NCBI GenBank assembly: GCA_002399785.1
Contig: DHEH01000015.1
Coordinates: 8,826-72,825, forward strand
Length of the DNA stretch: 64,000 nt
DNA from: Caryophanales bacterium UBA4855
Lineage (GTDB): Bacteria > Bacillota_I > Bacilli_A > RFN20 > CAG-826
Direction: 5' to 3'
In this document: positions 18,414-28,219 of the stretch, one piece after another
Numbering within the stretch: the first letter of the stretch is position 1
How the letters are laid out: every line of letters starts with the position of its first letter
Translations under genes and position numbers: made by a program
Notes under the pieces: generated by a model
What the model was told of the DNA's origin: nothing
Database searches by the model: none
What the model saw: the letters and a program-made list of their open reading frames with translations, nothing else

Positions 18414-19412
18414 ATGATTAGATATTTCAGGGCAAATCCCAATTACATCGGATGGAAGGCGTTTGGTGTTATTTTGGTTAGTCTTGGTTTGATAATAGCT
18501 ACTGGTTATGTAGAATTATTGACTTTTTCCGATCGTAATTTATATGTTAAAAAAACTACGATAAACGATAGTTTTGGTAGTTTAACAAATTTTGCTGGTG
18601 ATGATGAAGAATTAAATTTATTACTTCTTAGTGATTTTCATAATCATTCATTAGATTATAAAAATACAAATATTGTTGGTGAAATCAATAAAATTAAAGA
18701 TGAAAAGAAAGTTGATTTAATTGCTATTACTGGCGATTTTATTGATGATGGAACTAGAGATGATGATATTGCCGATATCGATAAAGTGTTTGAAGCATTG
18801 AGTAGTTTTTCTGTTCCAACCTTTTTTACTACTGGAAATCATGAACGGAATGCTTTTGGTGGTATGGTTGAAAAAGAATTGGCTTTAGTTAAAAAATACA
18901 ATTTTACTTATTTAGATTATTTAGGCGGAAACGTACCGACTGATAAATATAATAATCCGGATTATTATGCAACTATCGATGAAAAAGCGTATCCTGGAAA
19001 TTATTATGTTTATGGAAATACTTTGATAATAGGAGCTAAAGATCCATATCTAGGAAATGATGGTTCTTCTTTATATAGTGAAGCAAAATACGAAATGTAT
19101 GATAGATTATCTGGAGCTTATGAGGCTGCTCAAAAAGATAAGAATTTCAGTAATGTAAAATATAAAATATTAATTACTCATAAACCAAATTATTATGATT
19201 ATTCTTACTTAAAATACGATTTTGATTTAATTCTATGTGGACATACGCACGGTGGACAAGTGAATGTTTTCAATTTTCGTAGTGGAATGTTTGCTCATGG
19301 TTATTACGAAGATAAGAAAATGTATGTAACTCAAGGACTTGGCGTAAATAATACTTATCCTTTTAGGATAGGTACTCAAAATGAATTATCCTATTTAACG
19401 ATTAAATCTTAA
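18414..19412 (+). CDS. Membrane-anchored calcineurin-like metallophosphoesterase
   Basis: A 332-residue phosphoesterase. The N-terminus has one membrane helix (about 12-38), placing the catalytic domain probably outside the cytoplasm. All metal-binding blocks are visible: LLLLSDFHNHS (D-x-H), AITGDFIDDG (GD), FFTTGNHE (GNHE), LITHKPN and LCGHTHGGQ (GHTH). The order matches the YkuE/YaeI-type subfamily; the substrate is unknown. It follows oppF by 3 bp without a clear ribosome-binding site. Its end overlaps the convergent ABC exporter gene by about 11 bases, and no terminator separates them. Confidence 0.85.
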   Translation: MIRYFRANPNYIGWKAFGVILVSLGLIIATGYVELLTFSDRNLYVKKTTINDSFGSLTNFAGDDEELNLLLLSDFHNHSLDYKNTNIVGEINKIKDEKKVDLIAITGDFIDDGTRDDDIADIDKVFEALSSFSVPTFFTTGNHERNAFGGMVEKELALVKKYNFTYLDYLGGNVPTDKYNNPDYYATIDEKAYPGNYYVYGNTLIIGAKDPYLGNDGSSLYSEAKYEMYDRLSGAYEAAQKDKNFSNVKYKILITHKPNYYDYSYLKYDFDLILCGHTHGGQVNVFNFRSGMFAHGYYEDKKMYVTQGLGVNNTYPFRIGTQNELSYLTIKS

Positions 19413-21348
19413 CGCCTTTATCTTCAATTTGACTTTGGAAAATATCAATCTGGCTATCTAAATTCAATTCTTTGAATTGATTCATATAGAGTTCGTAGTA
19501 GTAGCCTTTTTTATTCATTAATTCAATGTGAGTTCCGTCTTCAATAACTAATCCGTCTTTCATAACTAAAATTCTATCTGAATCGACAATCGTTGATAAT
19601 CTATGAGCAATAATGATTGACGTTCTTCCTATAAGTGCTTTATTAATGGCTGTTTGAACAGTTGCTTCAGTTTCTGTATCAATAGAACTGGTAGCTTCAT
19701 CAAGAATCAATAATTTTGGATCTCTTACTATTGCGCGAGCAAATGCGATCAATTGCTTTTGTCCTTGACTCAATTCATTTCCGCCATCCTCTAAATAAGT
19801 GTCATAACCATTTTTTAAAGTACGAATAAAATTATCAATATCAACAATTTTACAAGCATTAATAATTTCTTCATCAGTAGCATCAAGTTTTCCATAACGA
19901 ACATTATCTTTTATTGTACCTTTGAAAATAAAAGGAGTTTGTTGAACGTAACCAATATTGTTTCTAAGCCATCCAACGGATCTTTCCTTGTAATTCACAC
20001 CATCAATAACAATTCTGCCTTTTGTTGGTTCGTAGAATCGGCATAATAAATTTACTGTTGTAGATTTTCCGCTTCCAGTTTCTCCGACAATAGCGCAACT
20101 TGTTCCAGCTTTTATATTTATGTTCATATCATGAAGAATTTCAACATTATCAACATAAGAGAATGAAACATGCTCAAAACTAATGTTGCCAATCATTGCA
20201 GGGAAGTTTTCTTTTTTATTATGGAATAAATCACCATAATGTTCAATAACGTTGTCAGAATCGACTAATTGAGGCTTCGTTTCGATTAAACCAACTATCT
20301 TTTCAGCGCTTGCTTGTGATTCCATAATATCGCTAATAATTTCAGCGAATTCTTGAATGGGATTAAATATTTGGCCAACAAATGTAATAAATAAAACAAT
20401 CATCGCTGAACTTGTTAAATCCCCTGAACTAATTTGAATGGTATTTGTTAAAAATAAAATAATTAAAATGGCGGTTGTTAAACTACTTAAAAAATTGATG
20501 CATGGTTGAAATAAAGAACCGACAATCATTGATTTCTTTCTTTTCTTTTGTATATCTTTAGTAGTGCTTTCACATTCATTATAAATTGTGTCTTCAATTG
20601 ATAAAGTTTTAATTGTTTTTGTTCCACTGATACATTCAGCAAGCCATCCAACAAAATATGAATAAGAGTTTCTTGCAATACGATGATATTTTAATATTAA
20701 TTTATTAAAGAAAAAGACAATTAAAGCGATAATAGGAGTGGAAGCTAAAATTAATAATGAATATTGCCAACTATAAGAAAACATGGTGACAAGAGTAAAT
20801 ACCAAATCAAAAACAATCCAAAATACACGCATTATGCTATAAGAAACAACTTCACCGATTGTCTGTGCATCGTTTTGAAGTCGTGCAATAAGCCAACCGC
20901 TCGAAGTTTTATCGAAATAAGAGAATGACAATTCTTGAATTTTCTTAAAAGCATCTGTTCTTAAATTTGTCATAATTACCATCTCAAAAATATTCATAGT
21001 AAAAAAGGTAATAAAAATAGACAAAGATCTTATTAAGATAAAAATTACATAAATGATTATTGTCCATAGAAGCGTAGTTTGTACATCGACGTAAAGAATC
21101 TTAAAAGAAATGACCATATCGAAAGGATTGCCGCTGCTTGGCATTATAAAATTAAGTGGATCGAGGGAATTTGTAAAACCAAAATTTACACTTGGAATAA
21201 AACTTGTATCATAAAAAGATGTAAACATCATAGTTACAACTAAGATAACTATTAAGTACCAGTACTTAAAAATATATTTGAAAAGTTTTTTCCAAACACT
21301 AAAATCTATTTTTTTACTGATAACTATTTCTTCTCTATATGCTGGCAT
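19402..21348 (-). CDS. Heterodimeric ABC exporter subunit with canonical catalytic site
   Basis: A 648-residue half-transporter with six N-terminal membrane helices (about 25-330) and a C-terminal nucleotide-binding domain. Walker A is GETGSGKST, Walker B with catalytic Glu is LLILDEATSSID, and the H-loop is IIIAHRLST. The signature is LSQGQ rather than LSGGQ. It is 3 bp downstream of a second half-transporter whose Walker B Glu is replaced by Asp. This pairing of one canonical and one degenerate ATP site is typical of heterodimeric multidrug-type exporters such as BmrCD and LmrCD. The substrate cannot be told from sequence. Confidence 0.92.
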   Translation of the reverse strand: MPAYREEIVISKKIDFSVWKKLFKYIFKYWYLIVILVVTMMFTSFYDTSFIPSVNFGFTNSLDPLNFIMPSSGNPFDMVISFKILYVDVQTTLLWTIIIYVIFILIRSLSIFITFFTMNIFEMVIMTNLRTDAFKKIQELSFSYFDKTSSGWLIARLQNDAQTIGEVVSYSIMRVFWIVFDLVFTLVTMFSYSWQYSLLILASTPIIALIVFFFNKLILKYHRIARNSYSYFVGWLAECISGTKTIKTLSIEDTIYNECESTTKDIQKKRKKSMIVGSLFQPCINFLSSLTTAILIILFLTNTIQISSGDLTSSAMIVLFITFVGQIFNPIQEFAEIISDIMESQASAEKIVGLIETKPQLVDSDNVIEHYGDLFHNKKENFPAMIGNISFEHVSFSYVDNVEILHDMNINIKAGTSCAIVGETGSGKSTTVNLLCRFYEPTKGRIVIDGVNYKERSVGWLRNNIGYVQQTPFIFKGTIKDNVRYGKLDATDEEIINACKIVDIDNFIRTLKNGYDTYLEDGGNELSQGQKQLIAFARAIVRDPKLLILDEATSSIDTETEATVQTAINKALIGRTSIIIAHRLSTIVDSDRILVMKDGLVIEDGTHIELMNKKGYYYELYMNQFKELNLDSQIDIFQSQIEDKGVKI

Positions 21349-21351
21349 AGT

Positions 21352-23202
21352 TTACACCATTTTGGTCTGAATTTGATAAATTCGCTTGTAAAGACCGTCC
21401 CTTTTTATTAAATCATCATGTTTTCCTATTTCAGAAATTTTTCCGTTATCAAGCACAATTATTAAATCGGCATCTTTTGCTGTTGCGATTCGGTGAGTAA
21501 TAATTAAAGATGTAACTTTTGTAGTTCTTTCTTTAAGAGCTTTACGAATGTTGAAATCGGTTTCGGTATCAACAGCGCTTAATGAATCATCAAAGACGAC
21601 AACAGGAGCTTTTGTAAGAATAGTTCTTGCAATAGCAACTCTTTGTTTTTGACCGCCAGATAAAGTCGTACCTTTTTCTCCGACTGCCGTATCGTATCCT
21701 TTTTCAAAACCCATGATTGTTTTATCTACTTGAGCAATCTTAGTTGCTTCTTTAATTTCGTTTTCGTTTATTGAATGATCAACAATTCGAAGATTCTCGT
21801 TAACTGTTTTACTAAATAAAAATGGTTCTTGAAGAACAAGACTAATATTTTTTCTTAAATATCTTTTTTGAATTTTGGTTATATCAACCCCATCAAGTAG
21901 TATTTGTCCTTTACTTGGATCGTATAATCTATTTAGAAGGTAGGCTAATGTTGATTTACCACTTCCGATTTTACCCATGATGGCAACTGTTTCTCCAGAA
22001 TGAATTTTGAAAGTGATATTTTTGATGGTGTCGCCTTTACTATTGCTATCATCAAAACTAAAACTTACATTTTTAAATTCAATATCCCCTGTAATTGGAG
22101 GCTTAATTCCAGAAATAACATCTTCGAGAGGCTCATCCAAAATTAAATTAATTCTTTCTAATGCGGCGCTTGCTTTTGCTAAATTCGATAGGACTGTAGC
22201 AACATCTCTAAGTGGCCAAACAATTTGACTAACAAAAGAAATACTTATAATTAATGTACCTAAAGTAATTCCAGTCATTGGGTTTTGATAATGATTATAA
22301 GTTAAAATGACACCAATAATAGTTGATAAACCGATTTGAGAAAAAACAAATATATCACTACTTGAAAAGAAGAAAGCGCTCATTTTGCGGTAGTGCATAA
22401 ATTTACCTTTATAGTCTTTTATATAGCGACTAAAATCAGAAATTTCAAAGGCTTCGTTGTTGTAAGCTTTAACAAGTCTTACGCTGGCTAAATTTTCTTC
22501 AATTTTAGCGGTCATTGAGCCTTCGCTATCATCGACAGTCTTATATCTTCTTCTAACCTCTTTAATTAAAAAGAAAGAATAAATAAACATAAATGGCATC
22601 AAGGCCATGCAAGTTAAACCAATCTCCCAACTTGTAATAAGTAATATTGTATAGGCGATTAACACTATACAACCTGTATAAACCACAAGAGGAATATCAC
22701 GACAAAAAAATCTACGAATAGTCTTTTCGTCAGTTGTACAAGTTTGAATAATATCTCCGTTTTTAAGCGATTTTATTTTGTTATATGGTAGGTTTTCAAC
22801 ATGATAAAAAAGTAAGTTTTCAAAATTTTTTCCCATAACTGACATAAATTTTGCCTGCATAAATTTTCTAATAACAATTAAAGCAGATGAAATTATAGCT
22901 AAACTTAAAATAATTACAGCAAAAAACCATTTGTTGTTTAGTAAAAACTCTAAACCGCCAAAACAATAAATAAAACCTTGAACAAGAATATTAAGGTCGC
23001 TTAGATTGGTATCAATAACAATTTCTTCACTCAATATATCAATTAAAACTTTAAGAGAATATGTTGAAATGATGTTAAAGAAAACACTAAAAAACATTAA
23101 AATCATGTACCAATAATATTCTTTACTGCATCCAACTAAACCGATTTTTAACATCTTGTGAAAACCGTATTTTTTCGATTCTTTTTGTCTTTTCATACAC
23201 AT
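21352..23202 (-). CDS. Heterodimeric ABC exporter subunit with degenerate catalytic site
   Basis: A 616-residue half-transporter with six membrane helices followed by a nucleotide-binding domain. Walker A is GKIGSGKST and the signature TLSGGQKQR is perfect. Walker B ends VVVFDDSLSAVD, so Asp replaces the catalytic Glu; this is the hallmark of the non-hydrolysing site in BmrC/LmrC-type subunits. First gene of a two-gene minus-strand operon, divergent from the flippase-like gene across 80 bases. ATG at 23202 or the second in-frame ATG at 23196 could start it. Confidence 0.92.
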   Translation of the reverse strand: MCMKRQKESKKYGFHKMLKIGLVGCSKEYYWYMILMFFSVFFNIISTYSLKVLIDILSEEIVIDTNLSDLNILVQGFIYCFGGLEFLLNNKWFFAVIILSLAIISSALIVIRKFMQAKFMSVMGKNFENLLFYHVENLPYNKIKSLKNGDIIQTCTTDEKTIRRFFCRDIPLVVYTGCIVLIAYTILLITSWEIGLTCMALMPFMFIYSFFLIKEVRRRYKTVDDSEGSMTAKIEENLASVRLVKAYNNEAFEISDFSRYIKDYKGKFMHYRKMSAFFFSSSDIFVFSQIGLSTIIGVILTYNHYQNPMTGITLGTLIISISFVSQIVWPLRDVATVLSNLAKASAALERINLILDEPLEDVISGIKPPITGDIEFKNVSFSFDDSNSKGDTIKNITFKIHSGETVAIMGKIGSGKSTLAYLLNRLYDPSKGQILLDGVDITKIQKRYLRKNISLVLQEPFLFSKTVNENLRIVDHSINENEIKEATKIAQVDKTIMGFEKGYDTAVGEKGTTLSGGQKQRVAIARTILTKAPVVVFDDSLSAVDTETDFNIRKALKERTTKVTSLIITHRIATAKDADLIIVLDNGKISEIGKHDDLIKRDGLYKRIYQIQTKMV

Positions 23203-23282
23203 TCTATATTATAAATGAAATATTAATTTTTAGTAGTCGATTTTGCTTTATAATAACCAATAAACCTTATAAAATAAAGAAT

Positions 23283-24851
23283 ATGAATGAAGAAGATTTA
23301 AAAAACAAAAAAAATGATCAAGAAGCAGAGTATCAATCTGATAATTCTAAAGCGGTAAAAGAAGATATCGAAGAATACGAAATTCAGAAACAAAAAGAAA
23401 AAAACAAGAAGGAAAATAAAAAGAAAAAAGGACTTAAATATGTCCTTTATCTATCTATTATACTTGTTTTGACTATTTTGGTTTTGGCTTTCTCTTTAAC
23501 TAGCGAAACAAACATCCCTGATCCTTCGAATCCAGAACTTAATGCTAAGGTTTATCAAGTTTTACCTTCAATGTTTAAAAACATGGATACCAACAATTGG
23601 TTGTTTTTTGCATTATTTTTCTTATTTGTAATTTTGACCTTCTTATTATCTTCTTTAATTTTATTTTTATTCGCTCGCTTATACACTAAACATTACAAAT
23701 ATCATCAATCTTTAGCAAATAATGCTGTCGGAGTTTTTTATAGTAACATTACTCCCGGTTCTAGTGGAGGTCAATTCGCTCAAGCCTTTACTTTTAAAAA
23801 ACAAGGAATGGAATTATCAACAAGTGCTTCAATTCTTGTTATGAACTTCATTGTTTATCAATCTACTTTACTTATAAGTGGTCTTATTTCGATGATTAAA
23901 ATTAAGGATATATTGGCGATTAATGCAATACCAATTCCTTTTGAATTTGGTAATAGTGGATATACATTCAATATCCCTATTGTTGTTTTTGTTATTTTAG
24001 GTTTTGCGGTAAATGCATTTATTATTGTTTTATTGTTGCTGATGTCTTATTCTCGTGGATTACATAATTTCGTTCTTAATCATGGTGTTAATTTTTTTGC
24101 AAAACTTAGGTTGATTAAGAATCCGGAAAAGAAAAGAGAAGAGTTACGTCTTCAAGTTGAGAATTTCCGTATTGAATTACGTCGTTTACAATCAAATATT
24201 CCGTTCACAATATTAGTTTTGTTTCTTATGTTTATATCTCAATATTTAAACTATGTCATGCCTTGTATTTGTGGTTATGCTTTAAATGGTTTTGATGATG
24301 AAATTTTAACTTTTGGTAGTTTTATGAACAATACATTTACTTGTTTTTGTTACATGAATTTTCATCAAATGTTTAGCGGATTAATTCCTCTCCCTGGAGG
24401 AGCAGGAATTACTGAATTTGTTTTTAATAGATTGTTTTCAGGCGCCAATATTGATGGCTCAACCTATTTTTCTGAATCATTTTTAAATAAAGGTTCAATA
24501 AATATTTTAACGTTACTGTGGCGTCTTGGTACCTTCTATATTCCATTTTTTGTTTGTGGTATTGTTGCTGCCACATATAAATCTAGAGGCCTTAATGGCG
24601 TCGATAGATTCTATGAAGTTAGTAATTCTAAGAAGACTTTCTTAACTATTCAACTTGAAACTTTAAACGATAGAAAAGAATCTAGCGATTCGATGAGTAA
24701 AGACAATACAACTGTAGCCGATAAAATTAAAAATATGAAATTAAAGAAAAAGATTGGTAAAGCAGTTAAAAATGATTCAAAAAATACTTATAAAGATACC
24801 GACATTCTTGACATTGGTGACGTTAATGATAATAAAAAGAAGGGGGATTAG
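23283..24851 (+). CDS. Lipid flippase-like membrane protein (MprF N-domain / UPF0104 family)
   Basis: A 522-residue polytopic membrane protein. The first ~55 residues are a highly charged Lys/Glu cytoplasmic tail. About eight helices follow, with the family motif GLIPLPGGAGITEFVFNR (near residues 362-379) matching the conserved PxPGGxGxxE of the lysylphosphatidylglycerol synthase membrane domain. The MprF synthase domain is absent, leaving only the flippase-like part. It is 2 bp from a glycolipid-type GT4 glycosyltransferase, so the pair probably makes and translocates a glycolipid (inference). A TATAAT at 23249 lies upstream, and no Shine-Dalgarno is visible before the ATG. Confidence 0.8.
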   Translation: MNEEDLKNKKNDQEAEYQSDNSKAVKEDIEEYEIQKQKEKNKKENKKKKGLKYVLYLSIILVLTILVLAFSLTSETNIPDPSNPELNAKVYQVLPSMFKNMDTNNWLFFALFFLFVILTFLLSSLILFLFARLYTKHYKYHQSLANNAVGVFYSNITPGSSGGQFAQAFTFKKQGMELSTSASILVMNFIVYQSTLLISGLISMIKIKDILAINAIPIPFEFGNSGYTFNIPIVVFVILGFAVNAFIIVLLLLMSYSRGLHNFVLNHGVNFFAKLRLIKNPEKKREELRLQVENFRIELRRLQSNIPFTILVLFLMFISQYLNYVMPCICGYALNGFDDEILTFGSFMNNTFTCFCYMNFHQMFSGLIPLPGGAGITEFVFNRLFSGANIDGSTYFSESFLNKGSINILTLLWRLGTFYIPFFVCGIVAATYKSRGLNGVDRFYEVSNSKKTFLTIQLETLNDRKESSDSMSKDNTTVADKIKNMKLKKKIGKAVKNDSKNTYKDTDILDIGDVNDNKKKGD

Positions 24852-24853
24852 CA

Positions 24854-26026
24854 ATGAATATTGCAATTTTTAGTGATACTTTTCCTCCTGAGATTAATGG
24901 TGTAGCTACTAGTGTTTTTTCTCTTTTTACTTTGTTAAATAAGAATAAGCATAACGCATATGCAGTTGTTCCAACCGACAAAAAAGAAGTTTATGTAGAA
25001 AACAATGTAATTTATATTCCGGGATTAGAAATGAAAAAATTATATGGATATAAAATGCCACCAATGTATAGTAAAAACGTTTATAAGATTCTTGATGCTT
25101 TACATATTGAAATTTGCCATGTTAATGCTGACGGCGTCATGGGTCAATTTGGTTTTGGCTATGCAAGTTCAAGGAATATTCCAATTGTTTACACATATCA
25201 CACAATGCTAGAAGAATACACTTACTACGTAACAAAAGGCTATTTTGATCGTTTTTCAAAGTGGGCAGTGAGAGAGCGGTGCAAAAATTATATGGATAGA
25301 GCTAATGAAATTATTTCTCCAAGTGAAAAAACAAAAATTTATATTCGTTCTATTGGTGTTGATAAGTATGTCAATATTGTCCCAACAGGATTTGATTTTA
25401 GACGTTTTGTTAAAGCAACAAAAGAAAAAGAAAAGTGTCTTGCTATAAAAAAATCTTTAGGCATAAAAGATGATGAAAAAGTTTTATTATTTCTAGGTAG
25501 AATTGCAAAAGAAAAAAGCATTGATCTTTTAATTACTGGTTTCAAAAATTATTTGGATACGTATAAAGATACAAAAACAAAATTTGTTATTGTTGGATGG
25601 GGTCCAGAAGAAGATGAATTAAAAGAATTGGTTAATAGCTACGGAATACAAAAATATGTTGTATTTGCTGGTAAAATTGATATTGATAAGACACAATACT
25701 GCTATGGATTTGCTGATATTTTTCTTAATGCTTCTATTAGCGAAACTCAAGGACTTACTTTCATGGAAGCTTTAGCAACTCGAGCCATTGTTTTATGTCG
25801 TTTTGATAATAATTTATTAGGTGTTATTGATAATAAAGTTACTGGTTTTTTCTATGTTGATGAATTCGATTTTAAAGATAAATTACATGAGATTTTAAGT
25901 ATGTCTACAAAAGAGTTGGATACAATACGAGACAATGGTTTTAAGAGCATTGGTCGTTTTAGTGAAAAAACATTTTACAATAATATTTTAGAGGTTTATA
26001 AACGTGCGATTAGAAGAAATTGGTGA
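24854..26026 (+). CDS. GT4 glycosyltransferase, probable diacylglycerol glucosyltransferase
   Basis: A 390-residue GT-B fold enzyme. The N-terminal block FPPEINGVATSV and the acceptor-side TYHTMLEEYTYYV are characteristic of the 1,2-diacylglycerol 3-glucosyltransferase group. The donor-binding half shows FLGRIAKEKSIDLL and the ExxxxxxE motif as SETQGLTFMEALA. Likely role: transfer of a hexose from UDP-sugar to diacylglycerol at the inner face of the membrane, giving the glycolipids that serve as anchors in Gram-positives and mollicutes. Coupled to the flippase-like gene upstream. Its last bases overlap recX by 23 bases. The exact sugar and acceptor are inference. Confidence 0.85.
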   Translation: MNIAIFSDTFPPEINGVATSVFSLFTLLNKNKHNAYAVVPTDKKEVYVENNVIYIPGLEMKKLYGYKMPPMYSKNVYKILDALHIEICHVNADGVMGQFGFGYASSRNIPIVYTYHTMLEEYTYYVTKGYFDRFSKWAVRERCKNYMDRANEIISPSEKTKIYIRSIGVDKYVNIVPTGFDFRRFVKATKEKEKCLAIKKSLGIKDDEKVLLFLGRIAKEKSIDLLITGFKNYLDTYKDTKTKFVIVGWGPEEDELKELVNSYGIQKYVVFAGKIDIDKTQYCYGFADIFLNASISETQGLTFMEALATRAIVLCRFDNNLLGVIDNKVTGFFYVDEFDFKDKLHEILSMSTKELDTIRDNGFKSIGRFSEKTFYNNILEVYKRAIRRNW

Positions 26027-26798
26027 TAGTAATATAGTTTTAAAAATACACGAAGAAAAACATGAAATTGTTTTGTTTTTCGCTCTCTTTGAAATTAAAA
26101 TCCCTAGTCAATTGTGTGGCAAATATAGTTTTGCTGTTAATCAAAGTCTATCAAGAGAAGAGATAATGAATCTTTTAAACAATATTCAATTATTCATTAT
26201 TAAAGAAAAGATTAAAAGCAAAATAATTAAAAAATTATATACTGAACATGAAGTGACTGAAGTAATAAAAAACATGGGATTTGCAGGGGATTTTGCTGAT
26301 TGTGTTGTTAAACAATTAAGGAATGAAGGCCTTCTTGATGATCCAAATTATGTTAAATTAGTTTTAGAAACTTTAAATAATGAACTATATGGAAAATATT
26401 ACATTATCAATTATTTTAAAATTAAAGGAATTTCTGATGAATTAATATCAAAAATTAATTTTAATGACGAGTGCGAATTGGAAAAAGCAAAAAAATATTT
26501 CGAAAGTATTCAAAATTTGTTTGTTTCTAGTAATTTTGCAAAACAAAAAAAGAAAATTTATGATGATATGGTTAAAAGAGGTTTTACTGTTGATATTATA
26601 TTAAAGGTTTTAAATGGTCTTAAAATTGATCAAAGTATTGAAAATGAGCGTCTTAAAAAAGACTACGAAAAAGCTTATGCAAGATTATCTAAAACCTATT
26701 CTGGTTATAAATTAGATACTAAAATTGTTAATTATTTAATTAATATAGGTTACGATTACGATAAAATTTTGAAATTATTTTCTAAGGAGGATGAATAA
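26004..26798 (+). CDS. recX: RecX-like regulator of RecA
   Basis: A 264-residue, helix-rich, Lys-rich protein, the same length as Bacillus RecX. The RecX signature of three-helix repeats is visible: LYTEHEVTEVIKNMGF with LRNEGLLDD, then YFKIKGISDELI, and later MVKRGFTVDIILKVL. RecX binds RecA filaments and modulates strand exchange. GTG start, supported by AGAGGT upstream; it overlaps the end of the glycosyltransferase gene. The yhaM gene begins immediately after the stop. recA itself is 25 kb away. Confidence 0.8.
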   Translation: MRLEEIGDSNIVLKIHEEKHEIVLFFALFEIKIPSQLCGKYSFAVNQSLSREEIMNLLNNIQLFIIKEKIKSKIIKKLYTEHEVTEVIKNMGFAGDFADCVVKQLRNEGLLDDPNYVKLVLETLNNELYGKYYIINYFKIKGISDELISKINFNDECELEKAKKYFESIQNLFVSSNFAKQKKKIYDDMVKRGFTVDIILKVLNGLKIDQSIENERLKKDYEKAYARLSKTYSGYKLDTKIVNYLINIGYDYDKILKLFSKEDE

Positions 26799-27725
26799 AT
26801 GATTAAAGATTTAAAAGATGGAATGTTAGCGACTGGTGTATATTTAGTCAAAGATTTTAATAAAGGTGTTGCAAGCAATGGCACCAATTTTATGAACATT
26901 ATATTGCAAGATAAAAGCGGAACCATTGAAGGCAAGATATGGGAAGTTACTCCTGAACAAGTATCTGTTTTTGAATGTGGTAAACCAATTAGAATTGAGG
27001 GAAGAGTAGGGTCTTTTAGAGATAAGTTACAAATAAGAATCGAAGATATTTATCGCGTTAACGAAAATGACATTGATGTCACAAATTTAATTTCGGATTC
27101 ACCAATTCCTGTAAACGAACTTGAAGCTAGTCTTGATAAATACATCGATTCTATAAAACAACCTGATTTACATGCTATTGTTTCTACTCTTATAACTGAA
27201 AATCGTAATAAATATATTACTCATCCAGCAGCTGTAAGAAATCATCACGAATTCTTTCATGGACTTTTATTTCATTCTTTATCCATGGCTAATTTAGTGG
27301 ATCCAATTGTTAACAATTATCCTACAGTTGATCGCGATTTGTTAATGTCAGGATGTCTTATTCACGATATTGGAAAGTTGGTTGAATTAAGTGGACCGGT
27401 TGCTTGTTTTTATACAACTGAAGGTAATTTGATTGGTCATCTTGTAATTGGAGCAAATATGGTAGCTGATGTTTCTAAAAAACTCAATATCACTAGCGAA
27501 TACCCATTATTATTAGAACATATGATACTTTCACATCATGCAAAACCTGAGTTTGGAGCTGCAGTTGTTCCTCAAACTCAAGAAGCTTTATTATTGTCAA
27601 TGATTGATGATATGGATGCTAAAATGATGTGTCTAGATAAAGTTCTAAGTGATACAAAAAAAGGCGAACAAACTGATCGTATATTCGCCCTTGATAATAG
27701 ATCTTTTTATAAACCTAAAAATTAG
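26799..27725 (+). CDS. yhaM: 3'-5' exoribonuclease YhaM
   Basis: A 308-residue protein with an N-terminal OB fold (about 15-95, IEGKIWEVTPEQ and IRIEGRVGSFRDKLQIRIE) and a C-terminal HD phosphohydrolase domain. The metal ligands are HHEFFHGLLFHS (about 148-159), CLIHDIGK (HD pair) and LSHHAKPEFGA. This layout and length match Bacillus YhaM (314 residues), a Mn-dependent 3'-5' exonuclease acting on RNA ends and single-stranded DNA. AAGGAGGATG overlaps the end of recX and gives a strong ribosome-binding site. Confidence 0.92.
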   Translation: MIKDLKDGMLATGVYLVKDFNKGVASNGTNFMNIILQDKSGTIEGKIWEVTPEQVSVFECGKPIRIEGRVGSFRDKLQIRIEDIYRVNENDIDVTNLISDSPIPVNELEASLDKYIDSIKQPDLHAIVSTLITENRNKYITHPAAVRNHHEFFHGLLFHSLSMANLVDPIVNNYPTVDRDLLMSGCLIHDIGKLVELSGPVACFYTTEGNLIGHLVIGANMVADVSKKLNITSEYPLLLEHMILSHHAKPEFGAAVVPQTQEALLLSMIDDMDAKMMCLDKVLSDTKKGEQTDRIFALDNRSFYKPKN

Positions 27726-27726
27726 A

Positions 27727-28149
27727 TTATAAATCTTTTTTTATTTTTTCTAAGACCTCTGGTAAGCAGAGGCTTTTAAGTTCGCTATGAAATTCTAATT
27801 TAAAACCATCAGTTGCTTCATAACGTGGAATGACATGAATATGAAAGTGACGTATGGTTTGACCGGCAGGTTCGTAACAATTGGTGAGGATGTTAACACC
27901 TTTTGCGCCTAATTCTTTAATTTGAACTTGCCCAATTCTTTGAGCAACATCAAAAGCTTTATGCATTATATCTTTTGGTGTGGATAAAAACGTTTCATAA
28001 TGTTTCTTAGAAATAACTAATGCGTGTCCGTAAGTAACTGGATTGACATCAAGAAAAGCAAGAATGTCATCATCTTCATAAATTTTGTAAGAGCTGATGG
28101 TACCATCTGCAATTTTACAAAAAACACATTTTGGATCAAAATTTTTCAT
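27727..28149 (-). CDS. hit: HIT-family nucleotide hydrolase
   Basis: A 140-residue histidine-triad protein. N-terminal CVFCKIADG has the Cys pair common in Bacterial Hit proteins, DVNPVTYGHALVI is the conserved middle segment, and the catalytic triad is HFHIHVIP. The family hydrolyses dinucleoside polyphosphates or nucleotide phosphoramidates; the physiological substrate is unclear. It converges on yhaM with a single base between stop codons. Start supported by AAAGAGG upstream. It is separated from the lipoprotein gene behind it by a terminator. Confidence 0.92.
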   Translation of the reverse strand: MKNFDPKCVFCKIADGTISSYKIYEDDDILAFLDVNPVTYGHALVISKKHYETFLSTPKDIMHKAFDVAQRIGQVQIKELGAKGVNILTNCYEPAGQTIRHFHIHVIPRYEATDGFKLEFHSELKSLCLPEVLEKIKKDL

Positions 28150-28162
28150 AATTATACCTCTT

Positions 28163-28196
28163 TAATAAAAATAGAAGAGCCATTTGGCTCTTCTAT
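28163..28196 (-). terminator. Intrinsic terminator after the minus-strand lipoprotein pair
   Basis: An 11-bp stem (ATAGAAGAGCC / GGCTCTTCTAT) with a 4-base loop is followed on the minus strand by TTTTTATT. It sits 24 bases past the lipoprotein stop and just before the hit ribosome-binding site. Confidence 0.88.
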
Positions 28197-28219
28197 TATA
28201 TATCATTTTTTTGATTTAA

